Assembly: GCF_007004725.1 (NCBI RefSeq)
Contig: NZ_ML660160.1
Span: forward strand, 739,185 to 803,184
DNA: 64,000 nt
Direction: 5' to 3'
Source of the DNA: Aliikangiella coralliicola
Lineage (GTDB): Bacteria; Pseudomonadota; Gammaproteobacteria; Enterobacterales; Kangiellaceae
Part shown: positions 18,881 to 27,285 of the stretch, piece by piece
Position numbering within the stretch: the stretch's first letter is position 1
Layout: each line of letters starts with the position of its first letter
Position numbers and translations under genes: made by a program
The notes under the pieces: generated by a model
Told to the model about the DNA's origin: nothing
Seen by the model: only the letters and a program-made list of their open reading frames with translations
The model's database searches: none

Positions 18881-21161
18881 TTCGTTTCTCCTTCTCATAG
18901 GTCAATAATAATGCGGGTAATAATAGGAAATCGATGAGTAGTGCGACGGTGATTGTTAATGCCGTCATCACACCCATATCGGAATTTAAACTAAAGCTTG
19001 AAAAAGTCATCACGCTGAAGCCGGCTCCTAACACTATCGTAGTGGTAACCAGCGCCTTGCCCACATTGGCAAATGCATAGCGAACAGCTTCTGTTGCTGA
19101 CAATCCTTTTTCTTCGCGGGCTCTCAGGTATTTGCTGAGGAAGTGGACGGTATCATCAACGACAATACCCAGCGTCATACCGGCAACCATCGCAAGAGAC
19201 ATCCCCACTTGAGAAACGAAGATACCCCAAATTCCAAAGGCAATAATCGCTGGCACCAGGTTAGGTACTAATGAAACCAATCCCATTTTAAACGAGCGCA
19301 TCGCGAAAATTAGCAATATGGAAATCATGACCAGGGCAATTGCTGTACCGCCAAGCATGCTGACAATATTTCTCTCGCCAATATGAGCAAACATTAGCGA
19401 CGGGCTGGCGACGTCGAAATCAAAGTCTTTGCCATTGACAACCAACCAGGCACCCAATCGATTTTCCAAAGCAATCGTTTCCTTGGTTGACAGGTTTTTC
19501 GCAGTTACAACCACCCGAGTAGATGATTTCTTCACGTTAATCTGGTTGTTCAGATCGAGACCATAAGGTAATGACATCTCATACAGAAGTAGATATTGAG
19601 CTGCCAGTTCTCGTTCTTGTGGTAAACGGTAATATTCTGGATTATCTCCGTGCATATTTTTGTTCAGTCGAGACATGGTGTCGGTAAAAGTATTCACGTG
19701 AATCACTTCAGGTTGTGATTCAGCCATGTCAGAAAACTCCTCAACCATCTTCAAGAATTTTGGATCGCTAACAGAACCTTCACCACCGGCTTTCAAAGAA
19801 AACTCCAAAGTATAAAGACCGGTTAGATTCTCTAAAACGAAGTCTGTGTCCGTTCTAAATTGGACTGACTTATCGAAGTATTGAACCCACTCATCGTTAA
19901 GCTCATTTTTCGGTAGAAACGCCACTGTAACCAAGGTAAAAATAGTCATGCTCCACAAAAGATTTTTGCGGTTGTTGATGACAAAATTAGCTAACTTGTC
20001 CATACCTTGTTCTTTATCTGCTGGAATGATTTTCTGCTTTATGGGGAGAGCGAGTACCATTGCCGGAAGCAAGGTCACAGAAAATAAAAATGCCGCGGTA
20101 ACACCCATTGCAACAATATTCCCCAGGTCATGGAATGGTGGAACTTCGCTGAAGTTCATACTTAAGAAACCAATTACTGTGGTGACACTGGTTAAGAAAA
20201 TAGGTTGAAAATTGACGCGTAAACTTTCTCTCATCGCTTCAAATTTATTCAGTCCGCGATGGTACTGCTGTAAAAAGGTGACGAGTACATGAACTGCATC
20301 GGCGACGGCCATGGTCATAATTATCGTTGGCGCGGAACTGGAAGGTGGGGTTAACTTGATACCTAACCAACCGGTTATTCCCATCGCAGTAACGATTGAG
20401 GCGATAATCATTACCAGAGTCGCGAAGGTGGCGGTCACGCTTCTTAATAAGAACCCTAAAGTTAGTAGAACAACCATAAACATTAGAGGAACGATGGTGG
20501 CCATATCTTGTTGAGAAGCCACCTGAAATGCCTCATTCAGCATCACAAAACCTGTCATGTAAACTTCCAGGTGTGGAAATTTCTGCTCAAGTTGTTGTTT
20601 CAAATCGGCTGAGAATGTAGCAACTCGGTTGTTTTCATCCATTTCAATGCCAGGCAACTTAACGGTGACATTTACCGCGCCAACATGTCCTGATTCTGAA
20701 ACCAGGCGATGAACCAGCAAAGGTTCATTCAAAGCCACGTTTTTGATGTAGTCAATTTCTGTTGGCGTGAGTTCAAGTTCTTCTCCCGCTAGATCAGCAA
20801 CAATCAGATCATCTTCTTCTGCTTTAGTGTGTTGGTAGTTGGCAATCGAATCGACCCGTGTAGAGAAGGGGGTTTGCCAGGATTCATTGGTTAACCATTG
20901 AATTGCTTTGATGGTTTCTTTATTAAAAATATCCCCTTGCTTTGGCTTAAGCACAAAAAGGACGTTATCAGACTTTTCATAGGTATTTTGCAAAGCTTCA
21001 TAAGCTTCTAATTGCTCATTGCCCTCGTCAAAAAACACTCGATAATCTGTGGTGAATCCCAGCTTTGAACCGCCGTAGCCAGCGGCACCAATAGTAAGCA
21101 GTGCAAGGATCAATAATAACCACCGATAACGAATGACAAGATTCGCTAATGTCGCAGACAT
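18825..21161 (-). CDS. RND superfamily exporter (MMPL/HpnN type)
   Basis: The 778-residue inner-membrane protein has two repeats, each with a first helix, a large periplasmic loop and a block of five helices. The SSD-like stretches MTMAVADAVHVLVTFLQQYHRG and GMTLGIVVDDTVHFLSKYL carry the Asp residues used for proton coupling in RND pumps. It resembles the MMPL/hopanoid-type lipid exporters rather than AcrB (about 1040 aa). It is first in an operon with the LolA-like and TetR genes. A promoter with overlapping palindromes lies 80 bp upstream, indicating TetR control. Confidence 0.93.
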   Translation of the reverse strand: MSATLANLVIRYRWLLLILALLTIGAAGYGGSKLGFTTDYRVFFDEGNEQLEAYEALQNTYEKSDNVLFVLKPKQGDIFNKETIKAIQWLTNESWQTPFSTRVDSIANYQHTKAEEDDLIVADLAGEELELTPTEIDYIKNVALNEPLLVHRLVSESGHVGAVNVTVKLPGIEMDENNRVATFSADLKQQLEQKFPHLEVYMTGFVMLNEAFQVASQQDMATIVPLMFMVVLLTLGFLLRSVTATFATLVMIIASIVTAMGITGWLGIKLTPPSSSAPTIIMTMAVADAVHVLVTFLQQYHRGLNKFEAMRESLRVNFQPIFLTSVTTVIGFLSMNFSEVPPFHDLGNIVAMGVTAAFLFSVTLLPAMVLALPIKQKIIPADKEQGMDKLANFVINNRKNLLWSMTIFTLVTVAFLPKNELNDEWVQYFDKSVQFRTDTDFVLENLTGLYTLEFSLKAGGEGSVSDPKFLKMVEEFSDMAESQPEVIHVNTFTDTMSRLNKNMHGDNPEYYRLPQERELAAQYLLLYEMSLPYGLDLNNQINVKKSSTRVVVTAKNLSTKETIALENRLGAWLVVNGKDFDFDVASPSLMFAHIGERNIVSMLGGTAIALVMISILLIFAMRSFKMGLVSLVPNLVPAIIAFGIWGIFVSQVGMSLAMVAGMTLGIVVDDTVHFLSKYLRAREEKGLSATEAVRYAFANVGKALVTTTIVLGAGFSVMTFSSFSLNSDMGVMTALTITVALLIDFLLLPALLLTYEKEKRNVQEPNRLATESNISTAN

Positions 21162-21223
21162 TGTTATTTCCTCTTTTGAGTTTGATTAATTTAAATCAGT
21201 TTGGTTAGTTAGTTTTAGGTAAT

Positions 21224-21237
21224 ACCGACTAGTTGGT
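21224..21237. promoter_or_regulatory. Candidate TetR operator, site 1
   Basis: ACCGACTAGTTGGT is a near-perfect palindrome (one mismatched pair) centred on ACTAGT, the same core as site 2 just upstream. It lies directly downstream of the -10 of the exporter promoter, where bound repressor would block transcription. Confidence 0.55.
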
Positions 21238-21241
21238 CTGT

Positions 21242-21270
21242 ATAATACATACCAACTAGTATGTATGCAA
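21242..21270 (-). promoter_or_regulatory. Promoter of the RND exporter operon
   Basis: On the minus strand TTGCAT (21270-21265) and TATTAT (21247-21242) are separated by 17 bp. The -10 is 5 of 6 to consensus and the -35 is weak. The spacer is filled by the ACTAGT palindrome of site 2. Confidence 0.5.
21245..21266. promoter_or_regulatory. Candidate TetR operator, site 2
   Basis: ATACATAC at 21245-21252 and GTATGTAT at 21259-21266 form a perfect 8-bp inverted repeat around CAACTA. It sits between the -35 and -10 of the exporter promoter, the classic position for a TetR-family repressor. Confidence 0.6.
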
Positions 21271-21342
21271 GTTTAAATTGTTGCTCCAAGATAGAAATTT
21301 CAGGCTAATACAGGGAAACTAGATGCTAAGTTATTTAATTAA

Positions 21343-21375
21343 ATAGAGAAATTACCTGTCAGGTAATTTCTCTAT
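21343..21375 (-). terminator. 33-nt perfect palindrome, probable terminator of the mbnPH operon
   Basis: Two 16-bp perfect arms (21343-21358 and 21360-21375) flank a single central base. Read on the minus strand, it lies about 85 nt after the MbnH stop codon and is followed by TTTAATTAAAT, so an intrinsic terminator is the simplest reading. The exact dyad also resembles a large operator. Confidence 0.55.
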
Positions 21376-21458
21376 ATATGATGGGAGCACTATTTGATAT
21401 AAAAAAACTTGTTTTTAGATGATTTACCGAAAAGGTGGAGGCTAGCTCCCGGTCAAAA

Positions 21459-22604
21459 TTATTCGCCGGTCTCCTTTTTAACTGGAGCCGCGTGTTCCGG
21501 ATTCGTTAAAAAAGTTTGATCGGTTAAGGAATTTAGAAATGCGAGTAAATCTTTTTTCTCTTGCTCGGTAATCTCAAATCCCTTAACAAAAGAATTTTTT
21601 AAGGGGTTTTGCCTTCCATCTCCTTTAAGATCGCCGGAATCAATATTTCTTCCACCGGCAGCGTAAAAATCGATGACATCTTCCAAAGTGGCAATACTAC
21701 CATCATGCATGTAAGGCGCAGACATTGCGATATTTCTCAAAGTCGGTGCGCGAAAGCGTCCATCGTCTAAAGGGTTCAAAGTTATTTCCGATAACCCAGT
21801 GTCAATTTTTGGATAACCGCCATCAGGAAGAACATTATAAAGTCCTGTGTTATGAAATGGTCGTCGGTCGAGTAATTGTTTTTCGTGTGAGGTTGATTGA
21901 GTAAAATTAAATCCACCGTGACAATGATGGCACTCTAATTTTTCTGAAAAAAATAAAGTCATCCCGTTTATGGCTGATTGATCAAGTGCAGAGTCATCCC
22001 CATCATAAGCATAAACATCGAAAGGAGAATTAAGTGAAATTAAACTTCTGACGAAACTAGACAGGGCTTTATTGATGAGTTCGAAACTTATTTTTTCACC
22101 GGGGAAAGCACGAGAAAATAGTTTCGAATATGACTGAGTATTAAATCGGGCTAACACCTCATTTTCGTGACCAGTAATACCTAATTCAACGGGTTCCTCT
22201 CCAAACATCGGTAACAATATTTGTTGTTCGATACTAGTCAAACCGTCGTGGGCCCAGGTTAAGGTTTTGTTATAGGCTATGTTAACTAGTGCGGGAGAGT
22301 TTCTGCGATGTATTTCTCCCGTTGAGCCGATCGATGTGAATAAACTTTCCGCAAACGCCATATTTTGTTGATGACAGCTTGCGCATGATTGAGTTTGATT
22401 AAAAGAAAGGTTCGTGTCGTAAAACAAATGCCGACCGAGTTCAACCTTAGCTTTTGTCATTGGGTTGTTTGCCGGCACTTGTGGTAACGGAAAACCTTGA
22501 CGTAGATTCCAGTTATATTCGACTTCTAAATTTTCCTGGCCGCAACCAAAAACAAAGCAGCAGCAAATGAAAGTGCCGAGTGCCAACCTGGTTATTTTTT
22601 TCAT
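21459..22604 (-). CDS. mbnH: MauG-like diheme enzyme, MbnH type
   Basis: The 381-residue protein of the cytochrome c peroxidase/MauG superfamily has two heme c motifs, CASCH (Cys74, Cys77, His78) and CHHCH (Cys225, Cys228, His229), and an N-terminal export signal with a possible lipobox (VFGC, Cys21). The ATG at 22604 overlaps the TGA of the upstream mbnP-like gene (ATGA), which decides the start over longer in-frame options. In characterised MbnPH pairs the diheme enzyme oxidises a Trp of MbnP to kynurenine, creating a copper site. Pairing here makes this role likely; classical peroxidase is the alternative. Confidence 0.85.
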   Translation of the reverse strand: MKKITRLALGTFICCCFVFGCGQENLEVEYNWNLRQGFPLPQVPANNPMTKAKVELGRHLFYDTNLSFNQTQSCASCHQQNMAFAESLFTSIGSTGEIHRRNSPALVNIAYNKTLTWAHDGLTSIEQQILLPMFGEEPVELGITGHENEVLARFNTQSYSKLFSRAFPGEKISFELINKALSSFVRSLISLNSPFDVYAYDGDDSALDQSAINGMTLFFSEKLECHHCHGGFNFTQSTSHEKQLLDRRPFHNTGLYNVLPDGGYPKIDTGLSEITLNPLDDGRFRAPTLRNIAMSAPYMHDGSIATLEDVIDFYAAGGRNIDSGDLKGDGRQNPLKNSFVKGFEITEQEKKDLLAFLNSLTDQTFLTNPEHAAPVKKETGE

Positions 22605-23473
22605 CGTCTGGACTCGAACAATTTTTGTTTTGCTTGCAAATTTTTCGGCGAGTTTGAATTTGCCAAATTTGAAGCGACGGCTATGCCAACACGAGGCAAT
22701 AATAACTGACATGCAGGAGTATCTAGAGATGATTGGCAATTAGAGTTATCTTGCATATCTATGCCTTCAAGAAATGCAGAAATGTTGAGAGCAACGTGAT
22801 GTTTCGCGCTAAAATTATTTAAAACAACTTTTGGTGCGTTTGGATTTTTGCAGGCTTCTTTGGGTGGTCGAACCGGGCTTGGTGAACGACACCCAGTTGA
22901 ACCAAGATGAAAAATCCATTCTTCAGCACTGTTAGCAAATTCCATACGAATAAATTTATGTCCGAGTTGCCAGGTCCAAAACATATCGGGCTGGTTAAGT
23001 GGTGCTGCGAGTGTTAACGGGTTTTTATGGTTAATTTCTGGTGGTACGCCAACGATAAATTTGATTCCGGAGATTTCATTTTTTGCCAATAGACTAGTTA
23101 ATTTTATCTGCCAGTTTTGTTGTTGCCCGCATCCACTACCGATCAAAAAAACTTCGTCACTATATTTTTCCGGGACAACCGGAGTAGCCTGATGCCATTG
23201 ACCGCTTTTGCTTTTTAACTGAACATCGTGAATAAAAAATTGTAACTGAGAAAGCCGCCAAACTTGTCCTTGATGTTCAAACGTATCTTCGCCTTCAAAC
23301 ACCGTTTTACAATCCAGTTTTTTTGACCCATAGTAAACGGCAAAATCTACTGAATAAGACTCTGGATTTTTTTGACAACCCGAAAGCAGCAGGAATTGTA
23401 CCACTAAAAATGTGATGGCCTTCACATTGCTACAAAAGTTACTTTTTTTAGATAACAAACTGCGCTCTCTCAC
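22601..23473 (-). CDS. mbnP: MbnP family copper-binding lipoprotein
   Basis: Up to 290 residues, with a lipobox LLLSGC (Cys33 in this numbering). The family blocks are visible: FWTWQLGHKFIRMEF (a Trp-rich WxWxxGxKF motif), FHLGSTGC and a later Cys-Asn-Pro-Asn segment. MbnP proteins bind copper through His residues and an MbnH-made kynurenine. The frame opens at GTG 23473; an internal GTG at 23425 would give a more usual lipoprotein leader, so the start is uncertain. It is first of the two-gene mbnP–mbnH operon and divergent from the anchor-B gene. Confidence 0.85.
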   Translation of the reverse strand: MRERSLLSKKSNFCSNVKAITFLVVQFLLLSGCQKNPESYSVDFAVYYGSKKLDCKTVFEGEDTFEHQGQVWRLSQLQFFIHDVQLKSKSGQWHQATPVVPEKYSDEVFLIGSGCGQQQNWQIKLTSLLAKNEISGIKFIVGVPPEINHKNPLTLAAPLNQPDMFWTWQLGHKFIRMEFANSAEEWIFHLGSTGCRSPSPVRPPKEACKNPNAPKVVLNNFSAKHHVALNISAFLEGIDMQDNSNCQSSLDTPACQLLLPRVGIAVASNLANSNSPKNLQAKQKLFESRR

Positions 23474-23498
23474 TCTATGGTCGAAGTCGGAATAGTAT

Positions 23499-23550
23499 AA
23501 TTAGCTGAAGCGATATAAATAGCTAAAATAATATCAAGCTTAAGCTAATT
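23499..23550. promoter_or_regulatory. Inverted repeat in the mbnP / anchor-B divergent promoter region
   Basis: AATTAGCTGAAG (23499-23510) and CTTAAGCTAATT (23539-23550) match as inverted copies at 11 of 12 positions across a 28-nt AT-rich spacer. Its place between two divergent, probably co-functional genes suggests a shared operator. This is inference from the dyad only. Confidence 0.4.
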
Positions 23551-23716
23551 TATCATAAAACGAGTTTACGTTAATGATTTCGTGTTGAATAAGTAAATAT
23601 TTAACTTTTTAGATTGTCCTTTGCGTGATTTAATAAGTGATTGGCAATTAAAACTGGTTAGCGGTCAGGGAAAGAAAAGCGGATCAATTAAATTACACGG
23701 TAAAACGGGGGTTAAC

Positions 23717-26461
23717 ATGCAACGAGTTACTGTTTGGTGTACCGGACTTATTATTGCTTTTTTTCTCATAGGACAAGCGCTGGCGCATTCTGAACATGGT
23801 AAAGCGCGTTATGTTTCAAACACAGGCAAAGACAGTGGTTATTGCGAAAATGCACTAAGACCTTGTAAGACAATTTCCTACGCTGTTCAGCGAGCAAATA
23901 AAGGAGATAAAGTTTTGGTTGCTGGTGGTAGTTATCAAGTCACCTCGGCTGAAGAATTATTTTATTTGAAGAGTGAGATTGTTCCAATTTTTGCCGGATT
24001 CAACCGATTCGATCATTTTCAATCACAGAGCCCCGATCTTAACCAAACTTTTTTACTCGGCGTTCCAGCTGAAATGGCTCCTGCATTAAGAGAAAAAGGA
24101 TTTAAAATAATCAATGACGGTAAAAGCCAACAAACCTCTGAAGCATTGACGCAGAAAATGACTGCGTTTTATGAACTCGATAAATCTCAAGCTGATGTTG
24201 CCTGCGTTAATGGAAGTGCCGGAAACTTTCCTTGTCAAAATGTCGACCTGGTATCTCACTTTCCATTGTCTTCGTTCAGTTCTAATCCAAATTCGGGTAA
24301 TGATATCTGGGGACATGTTGATCTAAATACGGGAAAAGAATATGCCATTATGGGAGTACAAAATGGCGCGGCTGTTATCGATTTAAGTAATCCTGAAAGC
24401 CCTGTAGAAGTCGGCACCGTTAGCGGTAGCTCTGCGACCTGGCGTGATATCAAAGTGTATCAATACTTTGATGAAACCAACCGGTTATGGCGGGCCTATG
24501 CTTACGTGACTGTTGACGGTGCTCAAGACGGTGTAACGATTATTGACCTGAACAACTTACCCAACAGCATCTCTTTAGTTGAACGCAACAATAGTGTCGG
24601 TAATGCTCATAATGTTTATATCAGTAATGTTGACCATAGTTTAAATATTAAATTAGAAGACGCGGAACCTTTATTGCAGTTAGTAGGAGCGAGTAATTTT
24701 TCTGGCTCATTTCACAGTTATGCTTTAGACAATCCAACAACCATTCAAGTAAAAAGTAACCAATCAAGTTTCAACGGGTACACCCATGATGGTGCCTCGG
24801 TTCTTATTAACGATTCGCGTATGAATAGTGATTGTTTTAACGCGACTCAAAACTGCACCGTGTTTGTGGACTTTAATGAAAAAGAAATGGTGCTTTGGGA
24901 TATTACTAATCCGACAGATACGCGAAAATTATCCGAAATTGGTTACAACGATGTACCGCTGGCTAATCAATATATTCATTCTGGCTGGGTGACTGAAGAT
25001 AAACGATTTATTTTGTTGCACGACGAGTTTGACGAAAATCGCGGCGGCTTAAATTCTACAGTGAGAATATTCCAGATCGATAACTTGCGAAGTCCGGTGA
25101 AAGTCGGCCAGTGGACGGGACCAACGCGTGCCATTGACCATAACGGTTTTGTGCGGGGTAACCGTTACTATATGTCTAACTACGAGCGTGGTATGACGAT
25201 TCTTGATATTACCGATCCGGCAAATCCAACGGAGATTGGCTATTTTGATACTTTTCCATCGAGTGATAATGCATCATTTAATGGTGCCTGGGGGGTCTAT
25301 CCATACTTACCATCCGGGCTCATTTTAGCCAGTGATATTAATAGTGGACTTTATGTTTTACGTGACAAAACCCAATCAACAACACAAGGAAGTCTGGGGT
25401 TTACCGCTGCTCAAATTGAGGTTGACCAGGGAACTGATGCAGTTATCAATGTTTCTCGACAAAACAATAACGCGTCAAGTACATCTGTATCGGTTAAATA
25501 CGAAATTCTTTCTGGAAGCGCGACAAAAGCGTCAGACTTCACTACCACAAGCGGGACGCTTGAATGGAACGGAAATGAGTCTGGCAACAAGAGCTTTAAT
25601 GTGACGATTGCCAGTGATCCATCCGGCAGCGAACCGAGTGAAACTTTTTATATCAGGCTTTACGATCCAACTTCCGGTGTTAGTTTATCAACCACCAGTT
25701 ATTTAACAGTAAAAGTTAACGGTGTGTCTAATTCCGGGGCGGTTGAATTTGAAGAAACCGCTATCAACGCTGCAGAAAACAGCGGCACGGTAACGGTCAA
25801 CGTGAATCGAGTTGGCGGTGCTGAGGGAGCGGCAAGCGTTGAGTATCAGTTGCAGAACGGCACAGCGATGTCTGGGCAAGATTTCGAAACCACCTCTGGC
25901 ACTCTCAACTGGCAAGACGGAGAAAGCACTCCTAAGAGCTTTACGGTTAACATCATTAATGATACTGACGAGGAATCCAGCGAGTCTTTCACCGTAAGTT
26001 TGTCGACGGTTGCAGGTGCGTCGCTCGGGGCTAAGTCGTCATTAACGGTGACCATTGCTGATGATGATTCCAACACTGCCCCAGCGGTGTCAACTGGAGA
26101 AGATTTTCAAGCAAATACCGGCCAAACAGTTCAGTTAACCAGTACTGTCACGGATGCAGAAGGCGATGCCCTGACGTATCAATGGACTCAAACCTCTGGT
26201 ACAAATGTAGCAATCAGTTCGGCTGATCAGGCTCAGGCTTCATTTGTTGCACCTTCCGCCGCGGCAACATTAGAGTTCATGCTAACCGCGACGGATAGTA
26301 AAGGGGCTCAGTCGAGCGATTCTGTTCAGGTGAGTGTCATTGCTCCACCACCTCCACCCACTCCGCCGGCAAGTAGCAGTGGAGGGGGAAGTTTCGGTGG
26401 TTTAACCCTGATCGCTGTGACAATGCTGCTGGTTCGAAGAAAAAGATTATTTGCGAAATAA
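23717..26461 (+). CDS. Choice-of-anchor B family protein: LVIVD repeats, two Calx-beta domains, GlyGly-CTERM
   Basis: A large secreted protein of 914 residues from the ATG at 23717, chosen because a signal peptide (MQRVTVWCTGLIIAFFLIGQALA) starts there after a G-rich site; the open frame extends upstream to a TTG at 23621. An LVIVD-type propeller region (about 150-570; repeats such as GAAVIDLSNPESPVEVG and GMTILDITDPANPTEIG) is followed by two Calx-beta domains (about 580-690 and 700-805), a PKD/REJ-like domain (about 810-895) and a C-terminal SSSGGG–hydrophobic–RRKR sorting signal. A His-rich loop near AHNVYISNVDH may bind metal. It is divergent from mbnPH. Confidence 0.88.
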   Translation: MQRVTVWCTGLIIAFFLIGQALAHSEHGKARYVSNTGKDSGYCENALRPCKTISYAVQRANKGDKVLVAGGSYQVTSAEELFYLKSEIVPIFAGFNRFDHFQSQSPDLNQTFLLGVPAEMAPALREKGFKIINDGKSQQTSEALTQKMTAFYELDKSQADVACVNGSAGNFPCQNVDLVSHFPLSSFSSNPNSGNDIWGHVDLNTGKEYAIMGVQNGAAVIDLSNPESPVEVGTVSGSSATWRDIKVYQYFDETNRLWRAYAYVTVDGAQDGVTIIDLNNLPNSISLVERNNSVGNAHNVYISNVDHSLNIKLEDAEPLLQLVGASNFSGSFHSYALDNPTTIQVKSNQSSFNGYTHDGASVLINDSRMNSDCFNATQNCTVFVDFNEKEMVLWDITNPTDTRKLSEIGYNDVPLANQYIHSGWVTEDKRFILLHDEFDENRGGLNSTVRIFQIDNLRSPVKVGQWTGPTRAIDHNGFVRGNRYYMSNYERGMTILDITDPANPTEIGYFDTFPSSDNASFNGAWGVYPYLPSGLILASDINSGLYVLRDKTQSTTQGSLGFTAAQIEVDQGTDAVINVSRQNNNASSTSVSVKYEILSGSATKASDFTTTSGTLEWNGNESGNKSFNVTIASDPSGSEPSETFYIRLYDPTSGVSLSTTSYLTVKVNGVSNSGAVEFEETAINAAENSGTVTVNVNRVGGAEGAASVEYQLQNGTAMSGQDFETTSGTLNWQDGESTPKSFTVNIINDTDEESSESFTVSLSTVAGASLGAKSSLTVTIADDDSNTAPAVSTGEDFQANTGQTVQLTSTVTDAEGDALTYQWTQTSGTNVAISSADQAQASFVAPSAAATLEFMLTATDSKGAQSSDSVQVSVIAPPPPPTPPASSSGGGSFGGLTLIAVTMLLVRRKRLFAK

Positions 26462-26486
26462 TTTGCTCGAATCGGTGACGGCTTCT

Positions 26487-26495
26487 TGGTAGTAT
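26487..26495 (+). promoter_or_regulatory. Extended -10 promoter element for rnpB
   Basis: TGGTAGTAT is an extended -10 (TGn followed by TAGTAT) ending 6 nt before the start of the P1 helix of RNase P RNA. No good -35 at 17 bp was seen. Confidence 0.5.
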
Positions 26496-26500
26496 TGCGC

Positions 26501-26890
26501 TGGGTTGACTGGGCAGTCGCTGTTTGATGTTTTTAATTAAATATCGAGCGGAGGAAAGTCCGGACTTTACAGAGCAGAGTGCCAGGTAACGCCTGGGGGG
26601 CTAAAGCCCACGGAAAGTGCCGCAGAAAATATACCGCCTGGTTTACCAGGTAAGGGTGAAAAGGTGTCGGTAAGAGCGCACCGCGCTGATGGTAACATCA
26701 GTGGCAGGGTAAACCCCACTCGAAGCAAGGCCAAATAGGGTTCCGGTAGACAAGCGATATTGCTAAGGTAGTATCGTGGCTCTTGAGACGTGGCTCGCGT
26801 TGGAACCGGGTAGGCTGCTTGAGCGTTATGGTGACGTAACGCCTAGATGAATGATTGCCCACGACAGAATCCGGCTTACAGGTTAACCCA
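26501..26890 (+). ncRNA. rnpB: RNase P RNA, bacterial type A
   Basis: The catalytic RNA of RNase P trims the 5' ends of tRNA precursors. The conserved core block GAGGAAAGTCCGGAC lies at about 26550-26564 and its partner ACAGAATCCGGCTTA near 26866-26880. The ends TGGGTTGAC (26501) and GGTTAACCCA (26881-26890) pair as helix P1. Length of about 390 nt and the internal GCC/GGC stems fit type A. It sits directly upstream of mraZ, as in Pseudomonas and relatives. Exact ends are estimated from P1. Confidence 0.95.
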
Positions 26891-26900
26891 AATTTTTGAG

Positions 26901-26933
26901 ATCGCTCTACCCTCACGGGTGGGGCGATTTTTT
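26901..26933 (+). terminator. Terminator of rnpB
   Basis: A 12-bp stem with wobble pairs, 26901-26912 against 26917-26928, with a TCAC tetraloop and a T run. It follows the P1 helix by about 10 nt. Confidence 0.85.
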
Positions 26934-27173
26934 ACTATTTGAGATAAAAAACGATATTTCTGTACAAAAAACACACACCTGAACCAGCAAAAAACCTCAA
27001 TTCCTGAAAATTTAGCCCACTTTGACCCAACACTTAATGTATTACTTTAAGTTTGATATATAACTTTATGAAATATCTTCTTATTCGAATAGTGACTAAA
27101 AGTTAGGGCTTTTAAACTAAGCTAAGTCTTTGTGATATAAGCACTATTTCTCGTTTTTTATAGCCCATTTCCC

Positions 27174-27203
27174 TTGACAAAACCCGCCATCACTACCTAT
27201 AGT
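27174..27203 (+). promoter_or_regulatory. Promoter of the dcw cluster (Pmra)
   Basis: A perfect TTGACA (27174-27179) and TATAGT (27198-27203) are separated by 18 bp. This is the only strong promoter ahead of mraZ and would drive the head of the cell-division and cell-wall operon. Confidence 0.75.
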
Positions 27204-27250
27204 GCACAGAAGTGGAGAAAAGTGTAGTTTTGTGCAAAATAGTGGCTTGT
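27201..27250 (+). promoter_or_regulatory. MraZ-box array, five repeats at 10-bp period
   Basis: GTG-type repeats occur at exact 10-bp steps: AGTGC (27201), AGTGG (27211), AGTGT (27221), TGTGC (27231) and AGTGG (27241). MraZ in E. coli binds TGGGN direct repeats with 5-nt spacers at the same place, overlapping the promoter and leader. The array overlaps the -10 and the transcription start, so autorepression by MraZ is expected. Confidence 0.7.
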
Positions 27251-27285
27251 CTGATCAACTTGCCGCGTTAGCAGGAATAATTATA

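Noticed and set aside
21241..21246. Perfect TATAAT on the plus strand between the TetR-type palindromes
   Set aside because: No plus-strand gene follows and no -35 fits; the minus-strand promoter for the exporter explains the region better.
26698..26916. 72-codon open frame antisense to rnpB
   Set aside because: It lies entirely over RNase P RNA and its terminator, whose conserved structure explains the sequence.
27202..27285. Extended N-terminus of MraZ from GTG 27202
   Set aside because: It would begin inside the -10 element and be encoded by the MraZ repeats; the GTG at 27286 has a Shine-Dalgarno and matches family length.
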